From an uncultured Muribaculaceae bacterium (GTDB lineage Bacteria; Bacteroidota; Bacteroidia; Bacteroidales; Muribaculaceae): DNA of 18,186 bases. The position numbers and the translations under genes are program-made. This document shows, in pieces, positions 8,186 to 16,255 of the stretch (the stretch's first letter is position 1; the number at the start of each line of letters is the position of its first letter). The stretch covers positions 1-18,186 of the forward strand of contig CAJUBL010000060.1 in NCBI GenBank assembly GCA_910584665.1, written 5' to 3'. Under the pieces are notes generated by a model. The model was not told the DNA's origin, made no database searches, and saw only the letters and a program-made list of their open reading frames with translations.

Positions 8186-11100
8186 ATGGCGCAGAGATGT
8201 CATATATCATCATTTTCAGTTATTGTCAGCTTCATTGCATTGGCACTGCTGGGGTGTGTGCTGTTGCCGTTGCTGCCTGTCAGGCTCGTGCCGTCTGAGA
8301 CACTGCCTGCCATAGGAGTGGGTTTCAATATGCCCGGAAGTTCGGCACGCGCTGTCGAGTCAGAGGTCACCAGCCGTATGGAATCGGCGCTCAGCCGTGT
8401 GTCAGGCGTCAGGTATGTCGATTCCCGTTCGGGCAATGGCCGTGGATATATAACACTTGAGCTTGACCGTAATGCCGATCTGGGAGTGGCCCGTTTCGAG
8501 GCCGCCATGATTATCGCGCAGATGTGGAACAGTCTCCCCGGGAGTGTGTCTTATCCTTACATCGATGTGCGTCAGGTCAACAATGATGCGGTAAGACCGT
8601 TTCTCAGCTATACCATCAATGCAGAGCAACAGCCATCGGAGATAATGCGCTATGCCGAGGACAACATCCGTCCGGTATTGGGCAATATTCCCGGAGTGGC
8701 CAATGTCATGTTGTCGGGAGCGGCTCCGATGGAGTGGGTTATAGAGTATGACAACCGCCTGATGAATTCATTGGGAATAACAAAGGGCAATATACAGCAG
8801 GCGTTGTCGGCATATCTGGGCTCGGAATTCCTGCGCATGGCTCAGCTCGGGCCGGGTGATGACGATAACTGGACACGAATCTCCATAGCCGGTGCCGATT
8901 GTTCGGACGGTATCGATATATCGAAAATAGTTGTCCTCAATCAAGAAGGGGAAATCATAACGCTCGACAAGATAGCACGTGCGGTACATCGTGAGTCGAC
9001 ACCTACATCCTATTTCCGCATCAATGGTCTCAATTCGATATACCTTAATCTCACATCGGCTGAGAATGCCAATCAGATTGATCTTAGTGCCAAGGTGAGA
9101 CAGCGTCTCGAGTCGATGAATCTGCCCGACGGATATATGCTGAATCTCAGTTATGATGCGTCAGAGAATATTACTAAGGAACTTGACAGGATATACTTCC
9201 GTACAGGCCTTACTCTACTTATATTGCTGGTGTTTGTCGGAATCATGACTCTCAGCTGGCGTTACCTTATGCTTATTGCCATAAGTCTGGCAATAAATAT
9301 GGCTGTCGCTATCGTGGCTTACTATATATCTGGTGTCGAGATTCAGCTATACTCGCTTGCCGGTATCACCATCTCGTTCAATCTGGTTATCGACAACCTG
9401 ATAGTGATGACCGAGCATATAATGCGCCGCAATAACCTGCGGGCATTCACGGCTGTGCTTGCGGCAACTCTGACTACTGTGGGGGCACTGTCCGTCGTTT
9501 TCTTCCTTGATGAGAGGACTATGCTCAATCTCAAGGATTTTGTTGTCGTTGTTATTATCAATCTCACCGTCTCGCTGTCTGTGGCTCTTTTCTTTGTGCC
9601 GGCAATGATGGAGCGGCTGAGGGTCGTCAGACGTGTCGGTGTAAACAGACGGTTGCGCCGTGTACAGGTCTTCATGTCGCGTTGTTATGTCTCGACTATA
9701 ATTTTTTTCAGCCGATATAAGAAAATTTGTTATGCAGTCTTTATCCTTGCTTTCGGTCTGCCTGTCTTTATGCTTCCGGACAAGATCGACGGAGAGGGGA
9801 CTATGGCATCGGTATATAATTCGACTATAGGATCGGATGTCTATAATGAAAATATCAGACCGTGGGTTGACTGTTGTCTCGGTGGAACTCTGAGACTTTT
9901 TGTCGAGAAAGTGCGCAATGGCGGTTATTTTAACCGTGACCACAGTGATCCGGTGCTGTCGGTAAGTGCTACATTGCCCAATGGCGCCACTTTACAGCAG
10001 ATGAATGTGCTTATCTCAAAGATGGAGCGTTTCCTGCAGACCAAAGAGGGGATACATCAGTTCCATACTTCTGTTTCCGGAGCACGACGCGCAAACATTA
10101 CAATATATTTCAAGCCCGGGTATCAGCATGACGGATATCCGTATAGGCTTAAATCGGATGTCATATCAAAAGCCCTGACCTTAGGCGGCGGCAGCTGGAG
10201 TGTGTATGGACTCGAAGATCAGGGATTTAACAATGATGTACGTGAAAGTGCCGGCAGCTATAGACTGAAAATGAGCGGCTATAATTATGACGAACTGTAT
10301 TCGTATGCCAGGGCTGTGTGTGACACACTGCTTTCTCATCGCCGTATCAGGGAGGTGACCGTCAACTCGGGATTTTCATATTATAAGGATGACTATACCG
10401 AGTTTTACCTTGAAATGGATAAGGAACGGCTGGCCAGGGACTCGGTGGGCGTTGCGGATCTTGTCGGAGCAATATCACATGAAATAGGACGCGATATAAG
10501 TGTGGCGACGGTGCCGGCCCATACCGGTGTGGAGAATATCAGACTCACGTCAAAGGATCATGACCGTGATGTATGGTCGCTGCTTAATGTACCTGTGCAG
10601 GTCGGGTCAAAGTATATCAGACCGGCAGACTATGCGACAATCGAGAAACGACAGACTCCGCCCGATATCGTGAAGTATAATCAGGAGTATGTGCTATGCC
10701 TGCAGTATGAATATATAGGTTCAAGTTCACAGGGTAACAGGATGTTGGATAAAATTATAGCTGACACGTCGTTGCGGCTTCCCATGGGATATAGGATTGA
10801 ACGCGGCAGTTTCTACTGGAGCTTCGGTGATGATGTGCGGCATTATGCGTTGCTTGGCCTTGTTGTTCTGGTGATATTTTTTGTGTCATCGGTACTGTTC
10901 AATTCGTTGCGACAGCCGTTTGCAATAATTTTTGTCATACCGGTATCGTTTATCGGTGTATTCCTGACTTTCTATATGTTTGATCTTAAATTTGACCAGG
11001 GAGGATTTGCCGCGTTCATATTGTTGTGTGGTATTACGGTCAATGCGGCCATTTATATTATCAATGAATATAACTCGTTGAGCAGGGCCTATCCGCATAT

Positions 11101-11320
11101 CGCTTCCCGCAGGTTATATCTCAGAGCATTCCGAGCCAAGATAACGGCGGTGATGCTGACAGTCCTGTCAACAGTGCTCGGTTTTATTCCTTTCCTGATC
11201 GGGGATGTACGCGAGGGGTTCTGGTTCCCGTTGGCGGCAGGCACAATGGGCGGACTTATTATGTCGATGTTGGCGATATTTGTTCTTATGCCTGTAATGA
11301 TTATCCGTAAAAATAAATAA
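8186..11320 (+). CDS. RND efflux permease 2, divergent
   Basis: A second RND permease (1044 aa) in the same operon, 27 bases after the TolC gene. The N terminus has a TM1 (about 10-32) and the RND pattern PVRLVPSETLPAIGVGFNMPG, then VESEVTSRMESALSRVSGV. Two periplasmic loops and 12 likely membrane segments are present. TM4 reads FNLVIDNLIVMTEH, keeping one Asp (403). TM10 reads CGITVNAAIYIINEYN (948-963) and lacks the Asp/Lys seen in permease 1 and the Lys of AcrB, so proton coupling may be altered. It is clearly not a recent duplicate of permease 1, since most loop sequence differs. An in-frame stop at 8168-8170 and no other start fix the ATG at 8186. The last seven codons lie in the left arm of an inverted repeat. 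It may form a mixed trimer with permease 1, or an alternative pump using the same adaptor and duct. Confidence 0.88.
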   Translation: MAQRCHISSFSVIVSFIALALLGCVLLPLLPVRLVPSETLPAIGVGFNMPGSSARAVESEVTSRMESALSRVSGVRYVDSRSGNGRGYITLELDRNADLGVARFEAAMIIAQMWNSLPGSVSYPYIDVRQVNNDAVRPFLSYTINAEQQPSEIMRYAEDNIRPVLGNIPGVANVMLSGAAPMEWVIEYDNRLMNSLGITKGNIQQALSAYLGSEFLRMAQLGPGDDDNWTRISIAGADCSDGIDISKIVVLNQEGEIITLDKIARAVHRESTPTSYFRINGLNSIYLNLTSAENANQIDLSAKVRQRLESMNLPDGYMLNLSYDASENITKELDRIYFRTGLTLLILLVFVGIMTLSWRYLMLIAISLAINMAVAIVAYYISGVEIQLYSLAGITISFNLVIDNLIVMTEHIMRRNNLRAFTAVLAATLTTVGALSVVFFLDERTMLNLKDFVVVVIINLTVSLSVALFFVPAMMERLRVVRRVGVNRRLRRVQVFMSRCYVSTIIFFSRYKKICYAVFILAFGLPVFMLPDKIDGEGTMASVYNSTIGSDVYNENIRPWVDCCLGGTLRLFVEKVRNGGYFNRDHSDPVLSVSATLPNGATLQQMNVLISKMERFLQTKEGIHQFHTSVSGARRANITIYFKPGYQHDGYPYRLKSDVISKALTLGGGSWSVYGLEDQGFNNDVRESAGSYRLKMSGYNYDELYSYARAVCDTLLSHRRIREVTVNSGFSYYKDDYTEFYLEMDKERLARDSVGVADLVGAISHEIGRDISVATVPAHTGVENIRLTSKDHDRDVWSLLNVPVQVGSKYIRPADYATIEKRQTPPDIVKYNQEYVLCLQYEYIGSSSQGNRMLDKIIADTSLRLPMGYRIERGSFYWSFGDDVRHYALLGLVVLVIFFVSSVLFNSLRQPFAIIFVIPVSFIGVFLTFYMFDLKFDQGGFAAFILLCGITVNAAIYIINEYNSLSRAYPHIASRRLYLRAFRAKITAVMLTVLSTVLGFIPFLIGDVREGFWFPLAAGTMGGLIMSMLAIFVLMPVMIIRKNK

Positions 11321-11344
11321 CGGGAATTTATTTTTACGGATAAT
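11300..11344. terminator. Perfect 19-bp inverted repeat, probable bidirectional terminator
   Basis: The left arm (11300-11318) and right arm (11326-11344) are exact reverse complements, with a 7-base loop (AACGGGA). The left arm holds the last codons of RND permease 2 and reaches into its stop codon (11318-11320). The right arm lies in the short gap before the end of the convergent kinase gene. The stem is AT-rich apart from a TCCG/CGGA block and has no clean T tract after it on the plus strand. A role as a bidirectional transcription end or mRNA 3' stabiliser is therefore inferred from position and symmetry. Confidence 0.7.
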
Positions 11345-11381
11345 GCTGATGTGGTTGTATGTCGCCGTATAGACCTGTGCG

Positions 11382-12434
11382 TTATATTGTTTTGAGCAGA
11401 TGCCGGGCTTCCCGGGCAAGTTTCCACTGGGCGCGTGCTCTGACGAGGTTGTGTTCGGGATAGGCGATACGGTAATATGTGTCTCCGTTGAGATAGTCGG
11501 TGAGGAAGCGTATGGCCTGCATGTAGGCGAACCTGAACAGGCCGTGCGATAAAAGACGGCGTTCGGTATCGGTGAGAAACTCGCCGGCGGTCTCGAGATA
11601 TCCGCGTGTGAATGCGTCGTATACTTCGGTATTGATACGTATCCGGTCGAGGTCAGGCTCATCCTCGGGAGCGCAGTTGGCTCCTGTACGCATGAAATCG
11701 CCGTAGTCGCTCAGGACATAGCCTGGCATGACTGTGTCGAGATCTATCACGCAGAGCACGTTGCCTTCAGTGTCAAAGAGTATGTTGTTGACCTTGGTGT
11801 CGCAGTGACATACGCGCAGAGGCAGTTTACCCTCGCGGTGAAGCCGTTCGGCTGTGCATCCGAGTTCCCTGATCTCAAGCATGTCTCTGACAAGATCCCT
11901 GACGTTGTCAAGGCGTCCGGCGGCATTAGTACTGATCGCATCGTCAAACTGTCTGAGACGGAATTCCATATTGTGGAAGTCCCTGATTGTTTCGGCAGGC
12001 AGCGGTTTCATGTCGGCGAGCATCTTCTCGAAGTCGCCGAACGCCCGTCCGGCGGCCTCGGCATGTTCGGGAGTTACTGTCTCGTGTGTGATGCTGTCGG
12101 GAATGTGGACCATGATGCGCCAGTAGTCTGTGCCGTCATGATAGTATGATTTACCTGTTGCGGTATTGGGCAGAAAGCGCAGGCAATGGCGTTCGATATC
12201 GGTAATGCCGCGTTCGGCGAGTTTTATGCGTATGTGGGCGGTTACACGGTCAATATTGTCCTGAAGGGTATCTACGTCGGGAAAGACATTGGTATTGATG
12301 CGTTGCATCACGTAGCGTTTTCCTGCCGGTTCTGTTACAAGATAGGTGCTGTTGATAAGACCGTTGCCGAGGGGCTTTATCTCTGACTCCGTATCAAGGC
12401 CGAATGCCTGCAGTATGCGATGGAAATCTGTCAT
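11382..12434 (-). CDS. NahK-like N-acetylhexosamine 1-kinase (APH-fold phosphotransferase)
   Basis: Cytoplasmic sugar kinase of the aminoglycoside-phosphotransferase fold (350 aa). Its likely reaction is ATP-dependent phosphorylation of GlcNAc/GalNAc at the anomeric position. From memory it tracks Bifidobacterium NahK closely: GNGLINSTYLVT (23-34) for GDGHINTTYLVT; QRINTNVFPD (44-53) for QQMNTSIFPD; RVCHCDTKVNNIL (207-219) for RVTHNDTKLNNIL, with catalytic Asp212; IDLDTVMPG (230-238), with metal-binding Asp231/Asp233; and YPEHNLVRARAQ (325-336) near the C terminus. It lies after the acyl-CoA dehydrogenase gene but beyond a strong terminator, so it is probably its own unit, although I see no clear promoter in 12435-12484. 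It converges on the efflux operon. There is no lacto-N-biose phosphorylase neighbour, so it may serve general HexNAc salvage from mucin. Related Bacteroidales proteins have been called 'mucin desulfatase' (MdsC) by annotation. The exact sugar preference is uncertain. Confidence 0.82.
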   Translation of the reverse strand: MTDFHRILQAFGLDTESEIKPLGNGLINSTYLVTEPAGKRYVMQRINTNVFPDVDTLQDNIDRVTAHIRIKLAERGITDIERHCLRFLPNTATGKSYYHDGTDYWRIMVHIPDSITHETVTPEHAEAAGRAFGDFEKMLADMKPLPAETIRDFHNMEFRLRQFDDAISTNAAGRLDNVRDLVRDMLEIRELGCTAERLHREGKLPLRVCHCDTKVNNILFDTEGNVLCVIDLDTVMPGYVLSDYGDFMRTGANCAPEDEPDLDRIRINTEVYDAFTRGYLETAGEFLTDTERRLLSHGLFRFAYMQAIRFLTDYLNGDTYYRIAYPEHNLVRARAQWKLAREARHLLKTI

Positions 12435-12471
12435 GGTATTGTCTGTGTTGTTGTTTTATGGTCGATAGCTG

Positions 12472-12528
12472 AAAGAGAGAGAAACAAGCGGATGATTTGC
12501 TGTTGTTGTGTCGCAAACCATCCGCTTG
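12472..12528 (-). terminator. Strong intrinsic terminator after the acyl-CoA dehydrogenase gene
   Basis: On the minus strand the arms at 12528-12513 and 12500-12485 form a 16-bp stem with a single G.U wobble and a 12-base loop. The stem has a GC-rich base (CAAGCGG/CCGCTTG) and is followed by a pyrimidine tail TTTCTCTCTCTTT (12484-12472). It starts 25 bases after the stop of the acyl-CoA dehydrogenase gene, so it should end the etfB-etfA-acd transcript and insulate the kinase gene. Confidence 0.8.
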
Positions 12529-12553
12529 ACGGTAGTATTGTATTTGTGAAAAA

Positions 12554-14263
12554 TCAGGCCTGAGTGTAGAGAGCGAGTTCCTCGGGCTTGAACGCGGCAA
12601 TGAACGAACTGTGCTTGTTGACTTCGGCCTCGGCCATGTTGGCGTATACGAGTGCGCTCTTTGTCATTGACTCGCTTCCATAACGGGTAGCGTCGGTGGC
12701 GAGGAGATAGGCCATCACGAGGTTGCCTGCCATCTCGACGAGTCGACGTGCCATGAAGTCGGTGTAGGCCGGGTCATTGACAGCCTGTACTGTATCGATG
12801 GCGGCCTGATATTTCCCGGTCAGAGCCGCAAGACGCTCCTTGACAGGGGCGAGTGTCTCGCTGAAAGGCATAGCGGCATAGATGTCCATGAGGGCCTTGT
12901 ATGTGCCGGTGGTGACATGGCGTATGGCTGCCACAACCTGCAGCTGGGTTGTACCTTCGTATATCGAGGTTATACGGGCGTCGCGGTATACGCGTTCGCA
13001 GGCATAGTCTTTCATGAAGCCCGAACCGCCGTGTACCTGAATGCAGTCGTAGGCGTTCTGATTGCAGTATTCCGAGCTGAGGCCCTTGGCGAGGGGTGTG
13101 CATGCGTCGGCATACTTGCGGTAGGTCTTGAGTTCCGCTTTCTCCTCGGGAGTGAGTCTGCGCTCTTTTTCGATATCTTCATAGGCTTTGTACAGGTCGA
13201 CATATCGTGCTGTCTCGTAAAGCAGACAACGTGAGGCATCGAGTTTGGCTTTCATTACAGAGAGCATCTCGTACACTGCGGGGAACTCGATGATTGGCTT
13301 GCCGAACTGCTGGCGCTCGCGGGCGTACTGCAGAGCTTCGCGGTATGCGATCTCGCTGACACCTACCGACTGGGCTGCGATGCCGAGACGGGCACCGTTC
13401 ATAAGGGCCATCACGTACTTGATCAGACCCATGCGGCGAGAGCCGCAGAGTTCGGCCTTGGCGTTCTTATAAACGAGTTCACATGTGGGAGATCCCTTGA
13501 TTCCCATCTTGTTCTCTATACGACGCACGGTGACGCCGCCGTCGCGCTTGTCATAGATAAACATAGAGAGGCCGCGACCGTCTTTGGTGCCGTCTTCTGA
13601 ACGTGCAAGTACGAGATGGATGTCGCTGTCACCGTTGGTGATAAAGCGTTTTACTCCGTTGAGGCGCCATGTGCCGTCGGGCTGCTCGGTGGCTTTGAGC
13701 ATTACCGACTGAAGGTCAGAGCCTGCGTCGGGCTCGGTGAGGTCCATAGACATGGTCTCGCCCTGACATACGCGTGTGATATATTTCTGTTTCTGTTCTT
13801 CGCTGCCGAATTCGTAGATGGTCTCGGCGCAGTCCTGAAGGCCCCACAGGTTCTCGAATCCGGTATCGGCGCGGCTTACGATGTCTGCGGCCATTATATA
13901 TGGCGTTATGGGGAAGTTGAGACCGCCCAGACGGCGGGGCATAGACATGCCCATGAGACCGGCCTTGCGGGTGATGTCAAGATTCTCTACGGTCTTGTCG
14001 GCATAGTGTGCGTGCCCGTCAGAGCAAGAAGCTCCCTGATGGTCAACGGCCTCGGCGTTCTCGGCGATTTTGCCGCCGCATATGTCACCTACGATTTCGA
14101 GTACCTTGTCGTAGTTATCCATTGCATCGGCGAAGTCGACCGGAGCATAGTCAAATTTGTCGGCGTCGGTGTAGTCGCGCTCTTTGAGAGCGACAATCTT
14201 CTCCATCAGAGGATGTGAGAGGTGATGACGCAGGTCGGGATTGTCTGTATAAAAATTAGCCAT
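12554..14263 (-). CDS. Long-form acyl-CoA dehydrogenase
   Basis: FAD-dependent enzyme (569 aa) that forms or reduces the alpha-beta double bond of an acyl-CoA and exchanges electrons with the ETF encoded just upstream. The middle domain has MSMDLTEPDAGSDL (171-184) and the FITNGD loop (207-212). The C-terminal helical domain has QQFGKPI (318-324) and RDARITSIYEGTTQLQ (427-442), with Glu436 at the position of the catalytic base of medium-chain and butyryl enzymes. It is nearly 200 residues longer than butyryl-CoA dehydrogenase (about 380), with an added N-terminal region (about 1-90) and an extra C-terminal helical domain (about 450-569). This matches the DmdC/FadE-like long architecture. It is the last gene of the etfB-etfA-acd operon, 12 bases after etfA. 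The substrate is unknown; short-chain acyl-CoA, as in Porphyromonas butyrate formation, is one possibility. Confidence 0.9.
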   Translation of the reverse strand: MANFYTDNPDLRHHLSHPLMEKIVALKERDYTDADKFDYAPVDFADAMDNYDKVLEIVGDICGGKIAENAEAVDHQGASCSDGHAHYADKTVENLDITRKAGLMGMSMPRRLGGLNFPITPYIMAADIVSRADTGFENLWGLQDCAETIYEFGSEEQKQKYITRVCQGETMSMDLTEPDAGSDLQSVMLKATEQPDGTWRLNGVKRFITNGDSDIHLVLARSEDGTKDGRGLSMFIYDKRDGGVTVRRIENKMGIKGSPTCELVYKNAKAELCGSRRMGLIKYVMALMNGARLGIAAQSVGVSEIAYREALQYARERQQFGKPIIEFPAVYEMLSVMKAKLDASRCLLYETARYVDLYKAYEDIEKERRLTPEEKAELKTYRKYADACTPLAKGLSSEYCNQNAYDCIQVHGGSGFMKDYACERVYRDARITSIYEGTTQLQVVAAIRHVTTGTYKALMDIYAAMPFSETLAPVKERLAALTGKYQAAIDTVQAVNDPAYTDFMARRLVEMAGNLVMAYLLATDATRYGSESMTKSALVYANMAEAEVNKHSSFIAAFKPEELALYTQA

Positions 14264-14275
14264 TGCTTTATAGTC

Positions 14276-15301
14276 TTACTTGGAGTTCTTCTTATAATAC
14301 TTGATGAGCTTGGGCACGATATCCTCCATGTTGCCGGTGATCACGTAGTCGGCGATGGTATTGATAGGTGCGTTGGGATCATTGTTGATCGAAATTATGA
14401 TCGAGCTGTCCTGCATGCCGGCGATGTGCTGGATCTGGCCGGAGATACCGCAGGCGATATAGAGTTTGGGACGGACGGTGACACCGGTCTGTCCGATCTG
14501 ACGCTCATGCTCGATAAAGCCGGCATCGACAGCGGCACGCGATGCGCCGACTTCTCCGCCAAGTACTTTGGCGAGGTCGAAGAGCAGGCCGAAGTTCTCT
14601 CTGCTGCCTACACCGTAGCCGCCTGCCACGATGATGGGGGAGTTCTTTATGTTGATCTTTGATTTTTCGATCTGGCGGTCGATGATCTCGACAACAAAGT
14701 CGGTATCGCTCACGTAGTCCTTGGCCTCAAGGTTGATTGTCTGCCCCTGATGGTTGGCATCGTATATCTCTTTCTTCATCACTCCCTCACGTACGGTAGC
14801 CATCTGAGGACGGCACTCGGGATTGACAATGGTTGCAACGATGTTGCCACCGAAAGCCGGACGTATCTGGTATAGAAGATTCGTATAATCCTTGCCGGTC
14901 TTCGGATCGGTATGGGGACCGATCTCGAGAGCGGTGCAGTCGGCGGTAAGACCGCTGTGAAGGCATGACGATACGCGGGGGCCGAGGTCTCGGCCTATGC
15001 ATGTCGCGCCCATAAGGCAGATCTGTGGCTTGATCTCCTTGAACAGATTGATCAGTACAGCCGCATGTGGGTTGGATGTGTAGGGGTAAAGGCGTTTGTC
15101 CTCGACTTTGTATAGGGTGTCGACTCCGTAGGGGAAGACCTGTTCATCAACGCCATTGAGATTGTCGCCGATAACTATTGCCTGAAGCTCGACGCCAAGC
15201 TTTGTGGCGAGCTGGCGGCCTTTGGTGAGGAGTTCGAGGCTCACATCAGCAATTTTGCCGTCTTCAATCTCGCAGTATACTATCAGATTATTCTGTGACA
15301 T
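14276..15301 (-). CDS. etfA: Electron transfer flavoprotein, alpha subunit
   Basis: Alpha subunit (341 aa) of the soluble ETF heterodimer, which carries electrons to or from acyl-CoA dehydrogenases. The N-terminal domain (about 1-190) has the ETF fold, including the ICLMGATCIGRDLGPRVSS segment. The C-terminal FAD domain is well kept: VAGGYGVGSRENF (near 220), GEVGASRAAVDAGFI, QIGQTGVTVRPKLYIACGISGQIQH, and a final INNDPNAPI motif, all parts of the family's FAD-binding signature. It lies between etfB (22-base gap) and the acyl-CoA dehydrogenase gene (12-base gap) on the same strand, so all three are probably one operon made in matching amounts. The length is normal. The C-terminal tail is Lys-rich (YYKKNSK). 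Confidence 0.95.
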   Translation of the reverse strand: MSQNNLIVYCEIEDGKIADVSLELLTKGRQLATKLGVELQAIVIGDNLNGVDEQVFPYGVDTLYKVEDKRLYPYTSNPHAAVLINLFKEIKPQICLMGATCIGRDLGPRVSSCLHSGLTADCTALEIGPHTDPKTGKDYTNLLYQIRPAFGGNIVATIVNPECRPQMATVREGVMKKEIYDANHQGQTINLEAKDYVSDTDFVVEIIDRQIEKSKINIKNSPIIVAGGYGVGSRENFGLLFDLAKVLGGEVGASRAAVDAGFIEHERQIGQTGVTVRPKLYIACGISGQIQHIAGMQDSSIIISINNDPNAPINTIADYVITGNMEDIVPKLIKYYKKNSK

Positions 15302-15323
15302 GATTCAGTTAATTTTCCGGCCA

Positions 15324-16199
15324 TTAACCACCGATGGTGTGGTTGGCGATGAGTTCGACAATGAGGTTCTCGATTTCCTGGTCGTTATTGTCGAGGCGGC
15401 GGCTCTCCTTGGCGGTGAACACCACGTTCTCGATAGCTTTGACCTTTGTGGGCGAGCCGGGAAGACCTATCTGCTGAGGATCGGCTTCGACATAGGCGGC
15501 ACTCCACTCGTCGATGTTGAGGTAGGGATGCGCATCGACAAATGCCTTGAGCTTTTCGTCAAGATGTGCTTTCTCACTGGTTGATACAGCACGTTTATAC
15601 TTCATAAGACGCTGGGCGTTGCGTGGACGGCAGTCGGGGGCCGATCCGTTGACGGTGACAACACAGGGCAACGGTGCCTTTACAGTCTCGACACCATGCT
15701 CCAGACGGCGCTTGACAGTTACCTTGCCGTTTTCGATACCGAGTATTTCCTCGGCATATGTCACTTGTGGAAGGTTCAGTTTCTCGGCGATCTGCGGACC
15801 GACCTGTGCGGTGTCTCCGTCAATTGCCTGACGACCGCCCAGAATGATGTCGTAGTTACCGAATTTCCTGACTGCCTGAGCCAGAGAATAGGAGGTCGCG
15901 AGAGTGTCTGCACCACCGAGAACACGGTCGGTAAGTACAATGCCTCCGTCGGCACCACGGTACATGGCCTCGCGTATTACCTCGGCTGCACGGGGCAGTC
16001 CCATTGTAAGCATAGTAACAGTTGACCCGGGGTTGGCGTCTTTGAGGCGAAGCGCCTGCTCGAGAGCGTTGAGGTCCTCGGGATTGAAGATGGCCGGCAG
16101 AGCCGCACGATTGATTGTGCCATCCTCTTTCATTGCATCTTTACCCACATTGCGGGTGTCGGGCACCTGCTTGGCGAGTACAATGATGTTCAGACTCAT
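15324..16199 (-). CDS. etfB: Electron transfer flavoprotein, beta subunit
   Basis: Beta subunit (291 aa) of ETF, which holds AMP or, in electron-bifurcating ETFs, a second FAD. The start MSLNIIVLAKQVPDTRNVG and the following AIFNPEDLNALEQALRLKD resemble the anaerobic clostridial type ('KQVPDT...', 'NPxDxNALEEAL') more than the mitochondrial type. The central TMGLPRAAEVIREAMYRGADGGIVLTDR, GGRQAIDGDTAQVGPQIAEKL and CVVTVNGSAPDCRPRNAQRLMKYK segments are standard for EtfB. It is the first gene of the operon. A -7-like box lies at 16255-16248 on this strand, about 50 bases before the ATG at 16199. Whether this pair bifurcates electrons (NADH to ferredoxin plus enoyl-CoA) is inference only. Confidence 0.95.
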   Translation of the reverse strand: MSLNIIVLAKQVPDTRNVGKDAMKEDGTINRAALPAIFNPEDLNALEQALRLKDANPGSTVTMLTMGLPRAAEVIREAMYRGADGGIVLTDRVLGGADTLATSYSLAQAVRKFGNYDIILGGRQAIDGDTAQVGPQIAEKLNLPQVTYAEEILGIENGKVTVKRRLEHGVETVKAPLPCVVTVNGSAPDCRPRNAQRLMKYKRAVSTSEKAHLDEKLKAFVDAHPYLNIDEWSAAYVEADPQQIGLPGSPTKVKAIENVVFTAKESRRLDNNDQEIENLIVELIANHTIGG

Positions 16200-16234
16200 A
16201 TTTATTAGTATTTTTAATTAATAAAATGCACAAA

Positions 16235-16255
16235 GCAAAATTTTGCGCAAAAATA
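16235..16255 (-). promoter_or_regulatory. etfB -7 box overlapped by two palindromes
   Basis: On the minus strand TATTTTTG (16255-16248) fits the -7 box TAnnTTTG; no good TTTG stands at -33. Two overlapping perfect 12-bp palindromes cover the box and the region just downstream: GCAAAATTTTGC (16235-16246) and TTTTGCGCAAAA (16241-16252). This is a suitable place for a dimeric repressor to act. The transcription start would be near 16240. Confidence 0.4.

Noticed and set aside
8133..8315. Short plus-strand frame spanning the TolC-permease 2 junction
   Set aside because: It overlaps the start of permease 2 in another frame and reads as a Cys/Trp-rich shadow of its first membrane segment.
13616..14218. 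A 200-codon open frame on the plus strand inside the acyl-CoA dehydrogenase gene
   Set aside because: It lies wholly opposite a well-conserved gene, and its translation shows no known motif. Codon bias of the real gene leaves this frame open.
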